Below are positions 46,074 through 55,051 of a DNA stretch of 64,000 nucleotides, in pieces. Numbering within the stretch: the first letter of the stretch is position 1; each line of letters starts with the position of its first letter. Source of the stretch: Parvibaculum sp002684405 (lineage in GTDB: Bacteria; Pseudomonadota; Alphaproteobacteria; Parvibaculales; Parvibaculaceae); contig OZ223207.1 in assembly GCA_965140395.1 (NCBI GenBank), positions 1,116,001 through 1,180,000 on the forward strand, read 5' to 3'. Below the pieces are notes generated by a model, which worked only from the letters and a program-made list of their open reading frames with translations, made no database searches and was not told where the DNA came from. A program made the translations under genes and the position numbers.

Positions 46074-46259
46074 ATGGAAAAGCTGCTTTTTGGGTTTGTG
46101 CTGGGCTTTATGGCCTGCACCTGGACGTACGAACTGGATGCCGGACAAGCATTTCTCGGTTTCGGGCGTAAGTTCGTGACCGCATGCGACCAATTTCTCG
46201 ATCAGCAAAATGAGTCTAGTGCCCAAATTCCCCTGCCGCTTTCGGCGGAAGGGTATTGA
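46074..46259 (+). CDS. small membrane protein (micro-protein A)
   Basis: This 61-residue ORF starts MEKLLFGFVLGFMACTW. The first 18 residues are a membrane helix ending in Cys-x-Trp. The rest is polar. It is upstream of the symporter cluster and resembles the 41-residue protein at 47984-48109 (FGxxxGFxxCxW, then Asp and a leucine-rich segment). The start lacks a good ribosome-binding site, and a GTG at 46038 in frame could be used instead. I do not recognise a named family. Confidence 0.5.
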   Translation: MEKLLFGFVLGFMACTWTYELDAGQAFLGFGRKFVTACDQFLDQQNESSAQIPLPLSAEGY

Positions 46260-46305
46260 AAGCGCAGGCTGGACATAGCTTGCGACTCTCCCTCACTGTT
46301 GCTCC

Positions 46306-46428
46306 ATGATTGGGGAAATAGCGCTTTCAAGCTGGATCGTGTTGCTGCTGCCGCTCGCAGCGGTCGCGCTGTCGCTTGCGCATCTGCATGACAGGCGGCG
46401 CTCGGACGGGGGCGGGGACAAGCAATGA
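46306..46428 (+). CDS. symporter small accessory protein (40 aa)
   Basis: An unlisted small gene starts MIGEIALSSWIVLLLPLAA, with one membrane helix followed by a charged tail (LHDRRRSDGGGDKQ). Its TGA overlaps the symporter ATG by 4 bases (ATGA), so the two must be translationally coupled. Small one-helix proteins encoded this way are a known companion of sodium:solute symporters. The assignment rests on position and topology. Confidence 0.7.
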   Translation: MIGEIALSSWIVLLLPLAAVALSLAHLHDRRRSDGGGDKQ

Positions 46429-47897
46429 CGGACAGCGCTGTCGGAACGCCCGCCATCATCGCATTGGTGCTCTACCTCCTCGCGATGCTGGGTGTCGGCA
46501 TGGCCGCTTACCGGCTGACGAAGAACCTCTCCGACTACATTCTCGGCGGACGAAGCCTCGGGGCCGCGGTGACCGCATTGTCGGCAGGCGCGTCGGATAT
46601 GAGCGGCTGGCTGATGCTCGGCCTGCCCGGCGCGCTATACGCCTCTGGGCTCAATCAGGTCTGGATAGCCCTCGGGCTCTCATTCGGTGCGCTGGCCAAT
46701 TGGCGGTTCGTCGCACGGCGCTTGAGGCGATATACGGAACAGGCCGGCGACGCGCTCACCATTCCCGACTATTTCGAAAACCGCTTCGGCGATGAAAGCC
46801 GGATGCTCAGGGTGGCATCGGCGGTCGTAATCCTGACCTTCTTCACGATCTACACCTCCGCCGGTCTTGTGAGCGGTGCGACCCTGTTTCAGGAGACGTT
46901 CGGGCTGGGATATTTTCCGGCGCTGCTGATCGGCTCCGTCGCCATCGTGTCCTACACGTTTATCGGTGGCTTCATAGGCGTGTGCTGGACCGACAGCATT
47001 CAGGGCGTGATGATGTTTTTCGCTTTGCTGATCGTGCCCGCCGTCGCCATTTCCTCGCTGGGCGGGTGGGAGGCGACCCTCACCGCCGTCGCAACCGTTC
47101 AATCTCCCGCCTTCCTCAATGTATTCCATGACACGAGTATGATCGGCGCCATCTCCTTGATGGCATGGGGCCTCGGCTATTTCGGTCAGCCGCATATTCT
47201 TGCGCGGTTCATGGCGATCCGCGATGCCGACGAAATGCCCGTGGCGCAGGCCGTCGGCATGACATGGATGGTGTTGGGGCTCTATGGCGCCATCGCGACG
47301 GGCTTTACGGGCATCGCCTATTTTGCGGATGCGCCGCTCGACAATCCCGAAAGCGTGTTCCTGAGCTTTGCGAAGGCCTTGTTCAATCCCTGGATTACAG
47401 GCTTCCTGCTTGCCGCCGTTCTGGCCGCGATCATGTCCACCGTCTCGTCGCAGCTTCTCGTTTCGGCCAGTGTGCTGGCGGAAGATTTCTACAAGCGCCT
47501 TTACAGGAAAGAGGCGGGGCCTGCGGAACTCGTCCGCATCGGGCGATTGTCCGTCCTCCTCATATCCGTCATCGCCGTCATTCTGGCATCCGACAGGGAA
47601 AGCAGCGTTCTCTCGCTCGTGGCCTATGCATGGGCGGGCTTCGGCGCGGCTTTCGGGCCGGTGATCCTGCTATCTCTGTTCTGGAAACGCATGACACGCA
47701 ACGGTGCGCTTGGCGGCATGATCGTCGGCGCCGTGACGGTGCTCGTCTGGAAACACCTCTCCGGCGGCATTTTCGAGATCTACGAAATTCTTCCCGGCTT
47801 TATTTTCGCGGCGGGTGCCATAGTCGCGATAAGCTTACTGGAACGGCAACCTTCCGAGGCGATCACCAGCACGTTCGATGCTGTGGCCGGGGACTGA
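46425..47897 (+). CDS. sodium:solute symporter (PutP-like)
   Basis: This 490-residue protein has about 13 hydrophobic helices and clear SSS-family motifs: SDYILGGRSLGAAVTALSAGASDMSGW, the sodium-site region TIYTSAGLVSGATLFQ, and the helix FLLAAVLAAIMSTVSSQLLVSASVLAEDFYKR. The pattern is closest to proline (PutP) and related amino-acid symporters, but the substrate is not proven. It is translationally coupled to a 40-residue accessory protein and followed by a micro-protein, so these form a small transport cluster. Confidence 0.88.
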   Translation: MTDSAVGTPAIIALVLYLLAMLGVGMAAYRLTKNLSDYILGGRSLGAAVTALSAGASDMSGWLMLGLPGALYASGLNQVWIALGLSFGALANWRFVARRLRRYTEQAGDALTIPDYFENRFGDESRMLRVASAVVILTFFTIYTSAGLVSGATLFQETFGLGYFPALLIGSVAIVSYTFIGGFIGVCWTDSIQGVMMFFALLIVPAVAISSLGGWEATLTAVATVQSPAFLNVFHDTSMIGAISLMAWGLGYFGQPHILARFMAIRDADEMPVAQAVGMTWMVLGLYGAIATGFTGIAYFADAPLDNPESVFLSFAKALFNPWITGFLLAAVLAAIMSTVSSQLLVSASVLAEDFYKRLYRKEAGPAELVRIGRLSVLLISVIAVILASDRESSVLSLVAYAWAGFGAAFGPVILLSLFWKRMTRNGALGGMIVGAVTVLVWKHLSGGIFEIYEILPGFIFAAGAIVAISLLERQPSEAITSTFDAVAGD

Positions 47898-47918
47898 CGT
47901 TCGGACATTTTTGCCCGG

Positions 47919-47975
47919 CCTCAATCACTGGGCCTGGCCGCGATCATTGGGCCTAGCCTCGATCACAGGGCCTGG
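47919..47975 (+). repeat. three tandem 19-bp repeats
   Basis: Three head-to-tail imperfect units of 19 bases (CCTCAATCACTGGGCCTGG type) fill the gap between the symporter and the next small gene. Unit starts are 47919, 47938 and 47957; they differ at about 2 to 5 positions. Not a CRISPR array, since no spacers are present. It could be a slippage repeat or binding-site cluster. Confidence 0.75.
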
Positions 47976-47983
47976 AGGAAGCT

Positions 47984-48109
47984 ATGCTGCATTATGTTTT
48001 TGGTTTGCTTTCCGGGTTTCTGATCTGTGCCTGGGGCGTGGATATAGGGCCTTACGATGCGCTCGCTCAACTCGGCCACACGATATTGCGGCTGCTGTCG
48101 CTCGAATAG
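47984..48109 (+). CDS. small membrane protein (micro-protein B, 41 aa)
   Basis: A 41-residue gene starts MLHYVFGLLSGFLICAW, with an ideal GGAGGA site 6 bases upstream. Residues 3-17 form a membrane helix ending in Cys-x-Trp, and the rest is Leu-rich. Its similarity to the protein at 46074-46259 suggests a duplicated small family flanking the symporter. I do not know its function. Confidence 0.6.
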   Translation: MLHYVFGLLSGFLICAWGVDIGPYDALAQLGHTILRLLSLE

Positions 48110-48127
48110 CTCATTCAACCGGATGCC

Positions 48128-49687
48128 CTAGTCGGGCTGATGAAGCGCGCGGCGCATGACCTTGCCGTTCGCCGTGCGGGGCAACTTTTCCACGAACACT
48201 ATCTCGCGCGGGCATTTGTAGGCGGCGAGATTTTCCTTCGCATGAGCTTCGATGGAAGCCTTGTCCGGCGTGATCCCTTCGCGCGGCACGATATAGGCCG
48301 CGATGACCTTCACGTCGTCGCGGACAGAGAGTTCCGTCACCGCCACTTCCGCAATATCAGGATGTTCAGCCAGCGCCGCCTCCACCTCCTGCGGCGACAC
48401 GCGATAGCCCATGGCGTTCATCACGTCGTCGGCCCGGCCGTGATACCAGAGGTAACCGTCTTCATCGAAGGCGGCGAGATCGCCGCCGATGAACCATTCT
48501 CCACGATAGACGGCTTCCTCATCTTCCGGCCGTCGCCAGTAGCCGAGCATCAACCCCGGATCGCTGCGGTGAACGGCAAGAAGGCCGGTCTCTCCGGGCG
48601 GCAAGGGCTCGCTGCCGCCGTCGACGGGCAGAGCCGCGACGCACCGGCCGGGCTGCGGCTTTCCGGGCGAGCCCGGTCGGATGTCCATGCCGGGCCCTGT
48701 CGAGACATAGGTCGAACACTCGCTCATCCCCAGCGCCTCATAGAGGTTCTTGCCCGTGACCTCCTGCCAGTGGGCAAGCAGCGCCGGCGAGAGCGCCTCT
48801 CCGGCCGTGAGGCCGTGACGGAGCGTGGAGATATCGCGCTCGGCGAGATCGCAGTATTTCAGGATCTGGCGATAGAGCGTCGGCACGGCGGCAAAGAGCG
48901 TAGCGCCGGCGGCCTCCATCAGCCGCGGCCAGACCTGAACGTCCCGCGGGCCGTTATAAAGCACCGTGGTTGCGCCATTGGCCCAGGGGTCGGTCAAGCC
49001 CACTCCCAGCGTATAGGTCCAGTTGAAGGCACCGGCATGGAGCATCACGTCATCGGCCTCGATGCCATACCAGCCGCGATACATCGGGCGGCGGCCCCAG
49101 GCGCTGCGATGCGCATGCAACACCCCCTTCGGACGACCGCTGGTGCCGGAGGTATAGACGAGGAAGGCCGGATCGTTTGCTGCCGTATCGACATAGTCGG
49201 GCAGGGGGTCGTGCTCTCTGAGTGCATGTATCGCCGTTTCGTCGAAAATCCGCGCCTGGCCCGCCTCGACGACCATGTCATTGGCGACGGCCACGGCTTT
49301 GGCACCGGAGTCGGAAAGCAGAAACTCGGCCTCATGCGCGGTCAGCTGGGACGATGAAGGCAACGGCACCAGACCGGCGGCCAGCGCCCCGAAAAAGAGC
49401 AGCGCATATTCACTGGTATTCGGCATACGGATCATGATGCGATCGCCTGCCTCGAACCCTTCGGCCAGGAGACCAGCGGCGATCCGGCGCACGGCATCGT
49501 CCAGCGCGCCATAGGTCCAGCATTCCGCCTCACTTATGGGCCGGTCGATGTCGGAAACGACGATCAGCGCCGTCTTGTCCTGCGTGGCGGCAGCCTGCCG
49601 TTCAAGACAGTAGCGGGCCATATTGAAGCGGGGGGGCGGCAACTCGCCTGAGAAACCGCGCGAGATGGACGGAGAGGGCATGGTCAT
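48128..49687 (-). CDS. acyl-CoA synthetase (AMP-binding, benzoate-CoA ligase-like)
   Basis: This 519-residue ANL-superfamily enzyme activates a carboxylic acid to its CoA thioester via an acyl-adenylate. The P-loop-like motif YTSGTSGRPKGVLHAH, the GMSECSTY motif, the adenylation GEWFIGGDLAAF, the hinge Asp in GRADDVMNAMGYRVSP and the A10 Lys in PRTANGKVMRR are all present. No signal peptide is seen. The sequence resembles medium-chain or aromatic acid ligases; the substrate is unassigned. It is divergent from the CaiB/BaiF gene, with 173 bases between them. Confidence 0.92.
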   Translation of the reverse strand: MTMPSPSISRGFSGELPPPRFNMARYCLERQAAATQDKTALIVVSDIDRPISEAECWTYGALDDAVRRIAAGLLAEGFEAGDRIMIRMPNTSEYALLFFGALAAGLVPLPSSSQLTAHEAEFLLSDSGAKAVAVANDMVVEAGQARIFDETAIHALREHDPLPDYVDTAANDPAFLVYTSGTSGRPKGVLHAHRSAWGRRPMYRGWYGIEADDVMLHAGAFNWTYTLGVGLTDPWANGATTVLYNGPRDVQVWPRLMEAAGATLFAAVPTLYRQILKYCDLAERDISTLRHGLTAGEALSPALLAHWQEVTGKNLYEALGMSECSTYVSTGPGMDIRPGSPGKPQPGRCVAALPVDGGSEPLPPGETGLLAVHRSDPGLMLGYWRRPEDEEAVYRGEWFIGGDLAAFDEDGYLWYHGRADDVMNAMGYRVSPQEVEAALAEHPDIAEVAVTELSVRDDVKVIAAYIVPREGITPDKASIEAHAKENLAAYKCPREIVFVEKLPRTANGKVMRRALHQPD

Positions 49688-49860
49688 GCTCGTTATCTAC
49701 ATGCAGAACGGCCCCGCAGGCAATGGCCGCTCCGCCACCGCCTCAAGCCGACGCTGCGTCATATCGGACCGGAAACCGCCGCCGTTTACGCTCCTTCGAG
49801 CACGGGCTAAAAGAGGCGTCAAAAGGTGAAGACAACGATTTTTTCAAGGGAGTGAGCAAT

Positions 49861-50991
49861 ATGGGAAGCGGGCCTCTTTCCGGCGTCAAGATCATCGAGT
49901 TCGCAGGCATCGGGCCGGGACCGTTCTGCGCCATGCTGCTGAACGATATGGGCGCCGATGTCATCCGCATCGACCGCAAGGGTGGACGGGGCGGTTCGAA
50001 ATTCGATATCGCCAGCCGCGGGCGCCGTTCCGTCGCGCTGGACCTGAAGAAGCCCGAGGCGGTGGAAGCCTGCCTCAAGCTCATCGAGAGCGCGGATATT
50101 CTGCAGGAAGGGTTCCGCCCCGGCGTGATGGAGCGCCTCGGCCTCGGGCCGGATGTCTGCCTGAAGCGCAATCCGAAGCTCGTCTATGGCCGCATGACCG
50201 GCTGGGGCCAGACCGGGCCGCTTGCCAAGGCCGCGGGCCACGACATCAACTACATCTCGCTTACCGGCGCGCTGCATGCGATCGGGCGACCGGGCGAGAA
50301 GCCGGTACCGCCGCTCAACCTGGTCGGCGATTTCGGCGGCGGTGCGCTCTATCTCGCCATGGGCATGCTGGCCGCGCTTCATGAGGCGCAGCGCTCCGGC
50401 AAGGGGCAGGTCGTCGATGCCGCGATGACGGATGGCGCCAGCTCGCTGATGGCGATGTTCTACGGCTTTACGGCTTCCGGCATGTGGAAGGAGCCGCATG
50501 GCACCAACATGCTGGATGGCGGCGCGCATTTCTACGACACCTATGAAACCAAGGATGGCAAATGGGTGTCGCTGGGGTCCATCGAGCCGCAGTTCTACGC
50601 GATCCTGCGCGAGAAGGCCGGGCTGTCCGAAGAGCTCTGGGACGCGCAGATGGATCAGTCGAAATGGCCGGAAATGAAGGAGAAGATTTCCGAGGTCATG
50701 AAGACCAAGACGCGGGACGAATGGTGCGAGATCATGGAAGGTACGGACATCTGCTTTGCGCCCGTTCTTTCCATCACCGAAGCCAAGGACCATCCGCACA
50801 ACAAGGCACGTGAGACCATTGTCGAAATCGACGGTGTGGCGCAGCCCAATGTCGCGCCGCGTTTCTCCCGGACCGAATCCAAGATCCAGGGGCCGGTGCC
50901 GGAAGTCGGCGCTCACACGCAGGAAGCGCTCGCCGATTGGGGCTTCTCCGGTGGCGATATCGACGCCCTGAAAAAGGCGGAAGCTATCTGA
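49861..50991 (+). CDS. CaiB/BaiF family CoA-transferase, AMACR-like
   Basis: The ATG at 49861 follows GGGAGTG and gives 376 residues. The fold is the interlocked CoA-transferase family III. Characteristic blocks are LSGVKIIEFAGIGPGPFCAMLLNDMGADV, the AGHDINYISLTGAL segment (with the His base), and LVGDFGGGALYLAMGMLAALHEA. The His/Asp pattern favours alpha-methylacyl-CoA racemase over a true CoA transferase, which uses a catalytic Asp elsewhere. Racemases invert 2-methylacyl-CoA stereochemistry before beta-oxidation. The divergent acyl-CoA synthetase could supply the substrate. Confidence 0.85.
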   Translation: MGSGPLSGVKIIEFAGIGPGPFCAMLLNDMGADVIRIDRKGGRGGSKFDIASRGRRSVALDLKKPEAVEACLKLIESADILQEGFRPGVMERLGLGPDVCLKRNPKLVYGRMTGWGQTGPLAKAAGHDINYISLTGALHAIGRPGEKPVPPLNLVGDFGGGALYLAMGMLAALHEAQRSGKGQVVDAAMTDGASSLMAMFYGFTASGMWKEPHGTNMLDGGAHFYDTYETKDGKWVSLGSIEPQFYAILREKAGLSEELWDAQMDQSKWPEMKEKISEVMKTKTRDEWCEIMEGTDICFAPVLSITEAKDHPHNKARETIVEIDGVAQPNVAPRFSRTESKIQGPVPEVGAHTQEALADWGFSGGDIDALKKAEAI

Positions 50992-51068
50992 CCGTCACGC
51001 AATTGAGCTAGAACTGTCGCCGGCGGATCCAATGAAGTCCGCCGGCGAATTCGTTATGAGGCATAGCC

Positions 51069-51830
51069 ATGACCGTCTTACCGGGAACTACCGGCCGCCG
51101 CCGGATTTATCTGATGCGCCACGGCCATGTGGACTATTTTGGCAAGGAAATCGCCGCCGCGGGTGGCGATACGAAAGTCGTGCCTCTGACGCCGCTCGGA
51201 CAGGAACAGGCCGATGCTGCCGGGCAGGCGCTTTCCCATATCCGGTTCGACCGGGCAGCATGCTCCGGCGTACCGCGGACGCAGCAGACCGCCGAACGCG
51301 CGCTGGCTCCGCAGCCCGACGATATGAAACCGTTGCTTGAGGTCATTCCCGGTCTTGTCGAAATTCACGGCGGACGACCCGGTACGTTCCGCAGCCGCGC
51401 GGAGCTTGCCGCGAAGATGACCTATTATTTCGAAGCCGCTGCCGAAGATGGCGCCACCATGATGGAAGGCGGCGAAGTCTTCCGCGAGGCGCTCGACCGG
51501 GCCATAGACGAGATCGAACGACTGCTTGCCGAACCCGGCTGGCACACCATGCTGATCGCCGCGCATGAAGGCATCAACCGGCTGATCCTCGGATGGGCGG
51601 CGACCGGATGCTCGCGTGCGAGCGCCCTGACGGCGGTCCGTGCTTTCGAGCAGGATCCGGCCTGCATCAATGTGATCGATTTCGACATGGTGCCGATGGA
51701 AGACGGAACGCCCGGCAGCGGGATCGAACGCGCGATCATCAAATCGGTCAATGTCACGCCGTATAACTATTTCAAGCACGGCATGAATATGACGAGCCTG
51801 GAGTCGATCTTCGCCGAAAATCCTTCCTGA
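51069..51830 (+). CDS. histidine phosphatase family protein
   Basis: This 253-residue protein has the phosphoglycerate-mutase-like motif RRRIYLMRHGHVDYF with the catalytic RHG triplet, and later AAHEGINRLILGW, the second His region. This fits phosphatases acting on small phosphorylated metabolites or proteins. The substrate cannot be assigned. No signal peptide is seen. It is 77 bases from the CaiB/BaiF stop on the same strand and converges with the solute-binding protein gene, with 6 bases between them. Confidence 0.88.
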   Translation: MTVLPGTTGRRRIYLMRHGHVDYFGKEIAAAGGDTKVVPLTPLGQEQADAAGQALSHIRFDRAACSGVPRTQQTAERALAPQPDDMKPLLEVIPGLVEIHGGRPGTFRSRAELAAKMTYYFEAAAEDGATMMEGGEVFREALDRAIDEIERLLAEPGWHTMLIAAHEGINRLILGWAATGCSRASALTAVRAFEQDPACINVIDFDMVPMEDGTPGSGIERAIIKSVNVTPYNYFKHGMNMTSLESIFAENPS

Positions 51831-51836
51831 CGGTGT

Positions 51837-53705
51837 TTACCGGGCTTCTGCCGGATCAATCCACCATGTTCCCGGTCGAAACCCATAGAGCGAGGTCGTG
51901 TCCGGTACACGGACCTTGTTCCAGAAGGCGAGCCATTGCCGGTCGCGGTGGAAGAGCGGGATCAGGCAGGCCTGCGACATGATCACACGATCCAGCGCCC
52001 GCGATGCCGTGACGAATTCGGTTTCCGTCTTCGCCTCCAACATGGCATGGATCATGGCGTCCGCCGCAGGGCTTTTCATCCCCATATAGTTGCGCGTGCC
52101 CGGCTGGTCTGCGGCCTGCGACCCCCAATAGAAAAGCTGCTCGTTGCCGGGGGAAAGCGAAGCGAACCAGTCATTGAAGATCATGTCGAAATCATATTCG
52201 TCGCGTCTTTGCTGGTACTGGCTGGAATCGACATATCTGACCGAGGCCGATATCCCGACCTGCCGCACCATATTGCGGTAGACCAATGCAAGGCGCTCGT
52301 CTTCCGGTGTCGCCACGAGAAGTTCGAAGGCAAGCGGATTTCCTGTTTTCTCCTCGACCATCCGACCGTTCCGAACCTCATATCCCGCTGCGTGCAGCAG
52401 CTCCACGGCACGTATCCTGCCGTCGCGATTCAATCCCTTCGGATCTCCCTGCGGCGCCCGCCAGCCATGTTTCATGATTTCCGGCGTCACGGCATGGGGG
52501 TAGGGGGCCAACAGCTTTCTTTCCTGTTGGGAGGCGGCCCTGCCATGCGAACTCAGGATGGAGTTGTCGAAGTAGCTCTGTGTACGGATATAAACGCCGT
52601 GATAGAGGTTCCTGTCGATCCAGGGAAAATTGAAAAGCTCGATCAGCGCCTCGCGGACACGCCTGTCGGAAAATATTTTCCTGCGCATATTGAAGACGAG
52701 CGCGCGCATGCCCGACGGCATACCGGTCTGAAAGGCCTGCTGCCGAACCTTGCCTTCCTGAATTGCCGGAAAATCATAGCCCGTGGTCCAGCGTCCGGGG
52801 TCGTCTTCTACCCGAACGTCATAAAGGCCGGATTTGAAAGCCTCGAAAGACGCATTGGCATCGCGGTAATATTCATAATTCAGACGGTCGATATTGTTCT
52901 GGCCTCGATTGACCGGGAGATGCCGGCCCCAATAGTCCGGGTTGCGGGCGTAGACAATCCGGCGGCCCGGTTCTACTGATTGGATCACATAGGGCCCGCT
53001 GCCGACCGGCGTCTCCAGACTCGATTTCTTGAAGTCGCGTTGCTCGTAAACATGCTTCGGCAGGATCGGCATCAATCCCATGATGAGGGGGATTTCTCGG
53101 TCTCCCGATCCATCGAATATGAAGCGTATCGTCAGGCGGTCGGGCGTTTCGATCCGGGTGACTTTGGAATAGTAGGTGCTGTAATTCGGCCGTCCCTTGT
53201 CACGCAGGATCTTCAACGAAAAAGCCACATCCTCCGCGGTCACGGGTGTGCCGTCTGAAAATTTTGCATCCGGATCGATATGGAAGGTGATCGAACTTCG
53301 GTCGGGAGGCCATTCGACCGACCGAGCGAGGAGGCCGTAAAGTGTGAACGGTTCGTCATATCCCCGCGCCATAAGGCTCTCGAACACATGTTCGCGCAGC
53401 CCGATTGCCGCCGTGCCGTTAACGATAAACGGATTAAGGCTGTCGAAAGTGCCCGTGGCACCGAACCTGATCGTGCCGCCTTTCGGCGCCTCGGGATTGA
53501 CGTAGTTGAAATAGGGGAAGCCATCCGGATAGGCTGGCGCTCCATGCATCGAGATGGCATGTACTCTTTCGGCAGCGCCAACCGGTCCACCTGCGACAGC
53601 CAGCAGGCCCGCTAGCGCATAAATCATCGCCGACAGGATGCCGACATGATTTGGCCGAAATTTGCGGTGAAACCTTCTCAGACGCATCAGATATCTGCCA
53701 GCCAT
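51837..53705 (-). CDS. ABC transporter solute-binding protein family 5 (YejA-like)
   Basis: I set the start at the ATG at 53705 (MAGRYLMRLRRF), giving 622 residues; MRLRRF at 53687 is the alternative. An N-terminal signal peptide (GILSAMIYALAGLLAVAGG) precedes the mature protein. The SBP5 fold is clear: NYVNPEAPKGGTIRFGATGTFDSLNPF, SDGTPVTAEDVAFSLKIL and PDYWGRHLPVNRGQ. The pattern resembles YejA and microcin-C/oligopeptide binding proteins. The frame stays open to 54122, but that part overlaps the IalB gene antisense and is rejected. No ABC permease or ATPase lies nearby. Confidence 0.85.
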   Translation of the reverse strand: MAGRYLMRLRRFHRKFRPNHVGILSAMIYALAGLLAVAGGPVGAAERVHAISMHGAPAYPDGFPYFNYVNPEAPKGGTIRFGATGTFDSLNPFIVNGTAAIGLREHVFESLMARGYDEPFTLYGLLARSVEWPPDRSSITFHIDPDAKFSDGTPVTAEDVAFSLKILRDKGRPNYSTYYSKVTRIETPDRLTIRFIFDGSGDREIPLIMGLMPILPKHVYEQRDFKKSSLETPVGSGPYVIQSVEPGRRIVYARNPDYWGRHLPVNRGQNNIDRLNYEYYRDANASFEAFKSGLYDVRVEDDPGRWTTGYDFPAIQEGKVRQQAFQTGMPSGMRALVFNMRRKIFSDRRVREALIELFNFPWIDRNLYHGVYIRTQSYFDNSILSSHGRAASQQERKLLAPYPHAVTPEIMKHGWRAPQGDPKGLNRDGRIRAVELLHAAGYEVRNGRMVEEKTGNPLAFELLVATPEDERLALVYRNMVRQVGISASVRYVDSSQYQQRRDEYDFDMIFNDWFASLSPGNEQLFYWGSQAADQPGTRNYMGMKSPAADAMIHAMLEAKTETEFVTASRALDRVIMSQACLIPLFHRDRQWLAFWNKVRVPDTTSLYGFRPGTWWIDPAEAR

Positions 53706-53732
53706 CCGGCCATGCCGGAAAAGGAGTTTTCC

Positions 53733-54269
53733 ATGAAGTTTCGCCGGTCGTTCAGCCTCGTCATTGCCGGCCTTCTTGCGGCGCCGCTTTTTGCAGCGCC
53801 TGCATTCGCACAGGATAAGCAGCAGCAGCCCAAGCCGGAAATCAAGAATTTCGGATCCTGGAGCACGCGTTGCGACGCGGGGAAGCGTACCGCCGAAACC
53901 TGCCATGCCTTTGTCGACGTTCGAATCGGCGAAGACAAGAAGCAGCGTATTCTCTACATGGGCGTCGGATACAATCCGGGCGAAAAAGGACAGCTCTTCA
54001 TGTTCTCGATGAGCCCGCTCGGATCCGTCATTCCCGCCGGCGTCAAATATGAACTGGACGGCAAGGAGATGGCCAAATCCGGTTACGCCTATTGTCTGCC
54101 GACGGGGTGCCAGGCTGAACACAAGCTCAGCGCGGAAAATGTGCGGGGGCTCAAGGCCGGCAAGGAACTGAAAGTCAGTTTCGTCGTTCTCGGCAAGGGG
54201 CCTATCACCGTGCCCGTCAAGCTTGACGGTTTCACCGCTGCGACGAACGACCTTCCCAAGCCGAACTAA
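53733..54269 (+). CDS. IalB-like (invasion-associated locus B) exported protein
   Basis: The ATG at 53733 follows AAGGAG and gives 178 residues. A Sec signal peptide (SLVIAGLLAAPLFAAPAFAQ) precedes a secreted beta-rich domain with paired cysteines (STRCDAG, ETCHAF, YAYCLPTGCQ). This family is common in alphaproteobacteria and is named for a Bartonella protein linked to erythrocyte invasion; most environmental members are not virulence factors. Its function here is unknown. It is divergent from the YejA-like gene with only 27 bases between starts, so both promoters must overlap. Confidence 0.85.
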   Translation: MKFRRSFSLVIAGLLAAPLFAAPAFAQDKQQQPKPEIKNFGSWSTRCDAGKRTAETCHAFVDVRIGEDKKQRILYMGVGYNPGEKGQLFMFSMSPLGSVIPAGVKYELDGKEMAKSGYAYCLPTGCQAEHKLSAENVRGLKAGKELKVSFVVLGKGPITVPVKLDGFTAATNDLPKPN

Positions 54270-54275
54270 AGTCCG

Positions 54276-54998
54276 TCAGTCTTCTCTTGTGGGCGCGAAG
54301 ATGCTTCGGAGCCAACGCCAATAGGTGTTGCCCCGAAGCAGATAGCGCTGCAACTGGTCGATGTCGCGGGCGAGCTTTTCCGGATCCTCAAACAGATCAG
54401 CGCGGCGCCGACGGGGATGTTCCGGGTCCAGTTCGCGGACGACGCGCGCCGGATTGCCAGCTGCGATCGTGTTTGGGGGAACGTCACGGGTTACGACGGA
54501 TCCGGCACCGATGATGCTGTTGTCGCCTATCGTAACGCCCTTGCCGACAATGGCGCGGACGCCGAGCCAGGCATTGTCGCCGATGCGGACCGGTGCGTAT
54601 TTGTCGTGTTCCGCAGTCCGGTCGTAAGTGTCGTGCCAATCGGAATCCGAGATATAGACCCCGGACGCCATCATCGTGTTGCTACCGATTGTGATGTCGA
54701 TGGACGAGATGATCTGGGTGCCCGGACTGATCAGAACATTGTCCCCGATGGACACACGGCCGTTCCGGTCTTGTGATTGCCATGTCGCGATGCGGACAAG
54801 ATTTCCACGCGAGGCATGGAGGTGAAAATTGGCGCCCGCCGTGATGCCCTTTCCCCAGAGTTCGACATCCCAGGGATTGGTGACATCGAGGCCGGGGCCG
54901 ACGGAGTCGAAGCCGGGAACCAGAAAATGTTTCGTCCAGGCTTTCTGAAGACCGTCTCGCAGGCGACGGATGGGATAGGGCCTGTTGTCCTGGCGCAA
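54276..54998 (-). CDS. hexapeptide-repeat acyltransferase
   Basis: This 240-residue protein uses a TTG start at 54998 with AAGGA upstream. The left-handed beta-helix repeats include SIGDNVLISPGTQIISSIDITIG, RIGDNAWLGVRAIVGKGVTIGDNSIIGAGSVVTRDVPPNT and IAAGNPARVVREL. That matches the maltose/galactoside O-acetyltransferase family. Many relatives decorate cell-surface sugars. The substrate is unknown, and no glycosyltransferase gene is adjacent. It converges with the IalB gene. Confidence 0.83.
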   Translation of the reverse strand: MRQDNRPYPIRRLRDGLQKAWTKHFLVPGFDSVGPGLDVTNPWDVELWGKGITAGANFHLHASRGNLVRIATWQSQDRNGRVSIGDNVLISPGTQIISSIDITIGSNTMMASGVYISDSDWHDTYDRTAEHDKYAPVRIGDNAWLGVRAIVGKGVTIGDNSIIGAGSVVTRDVPPNTIAAGNPARVVRELDPEHPRRRRADLFEDPEKLARDIDQLQRYLLRGNTYWRWLRSIFAPTRED

Positions 54999-55051
54999 TA
55001 GGAGGTCCTTGTCAGAAGCAGGGGCGGCGGCTCATGCGGCGCGCTTTGTGC

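Noticed and set aside
47919..47975. CRISPR array
   Set aside because: The three 19-base units adjoin without spacers, and no cas gene is near.
53706..54122. N-terminal extension of the YejA-like protein up to 54122
   Set aside because: It would lie antisense within the IalB gene. A normal signal peptide starts at 53705 or 53687.
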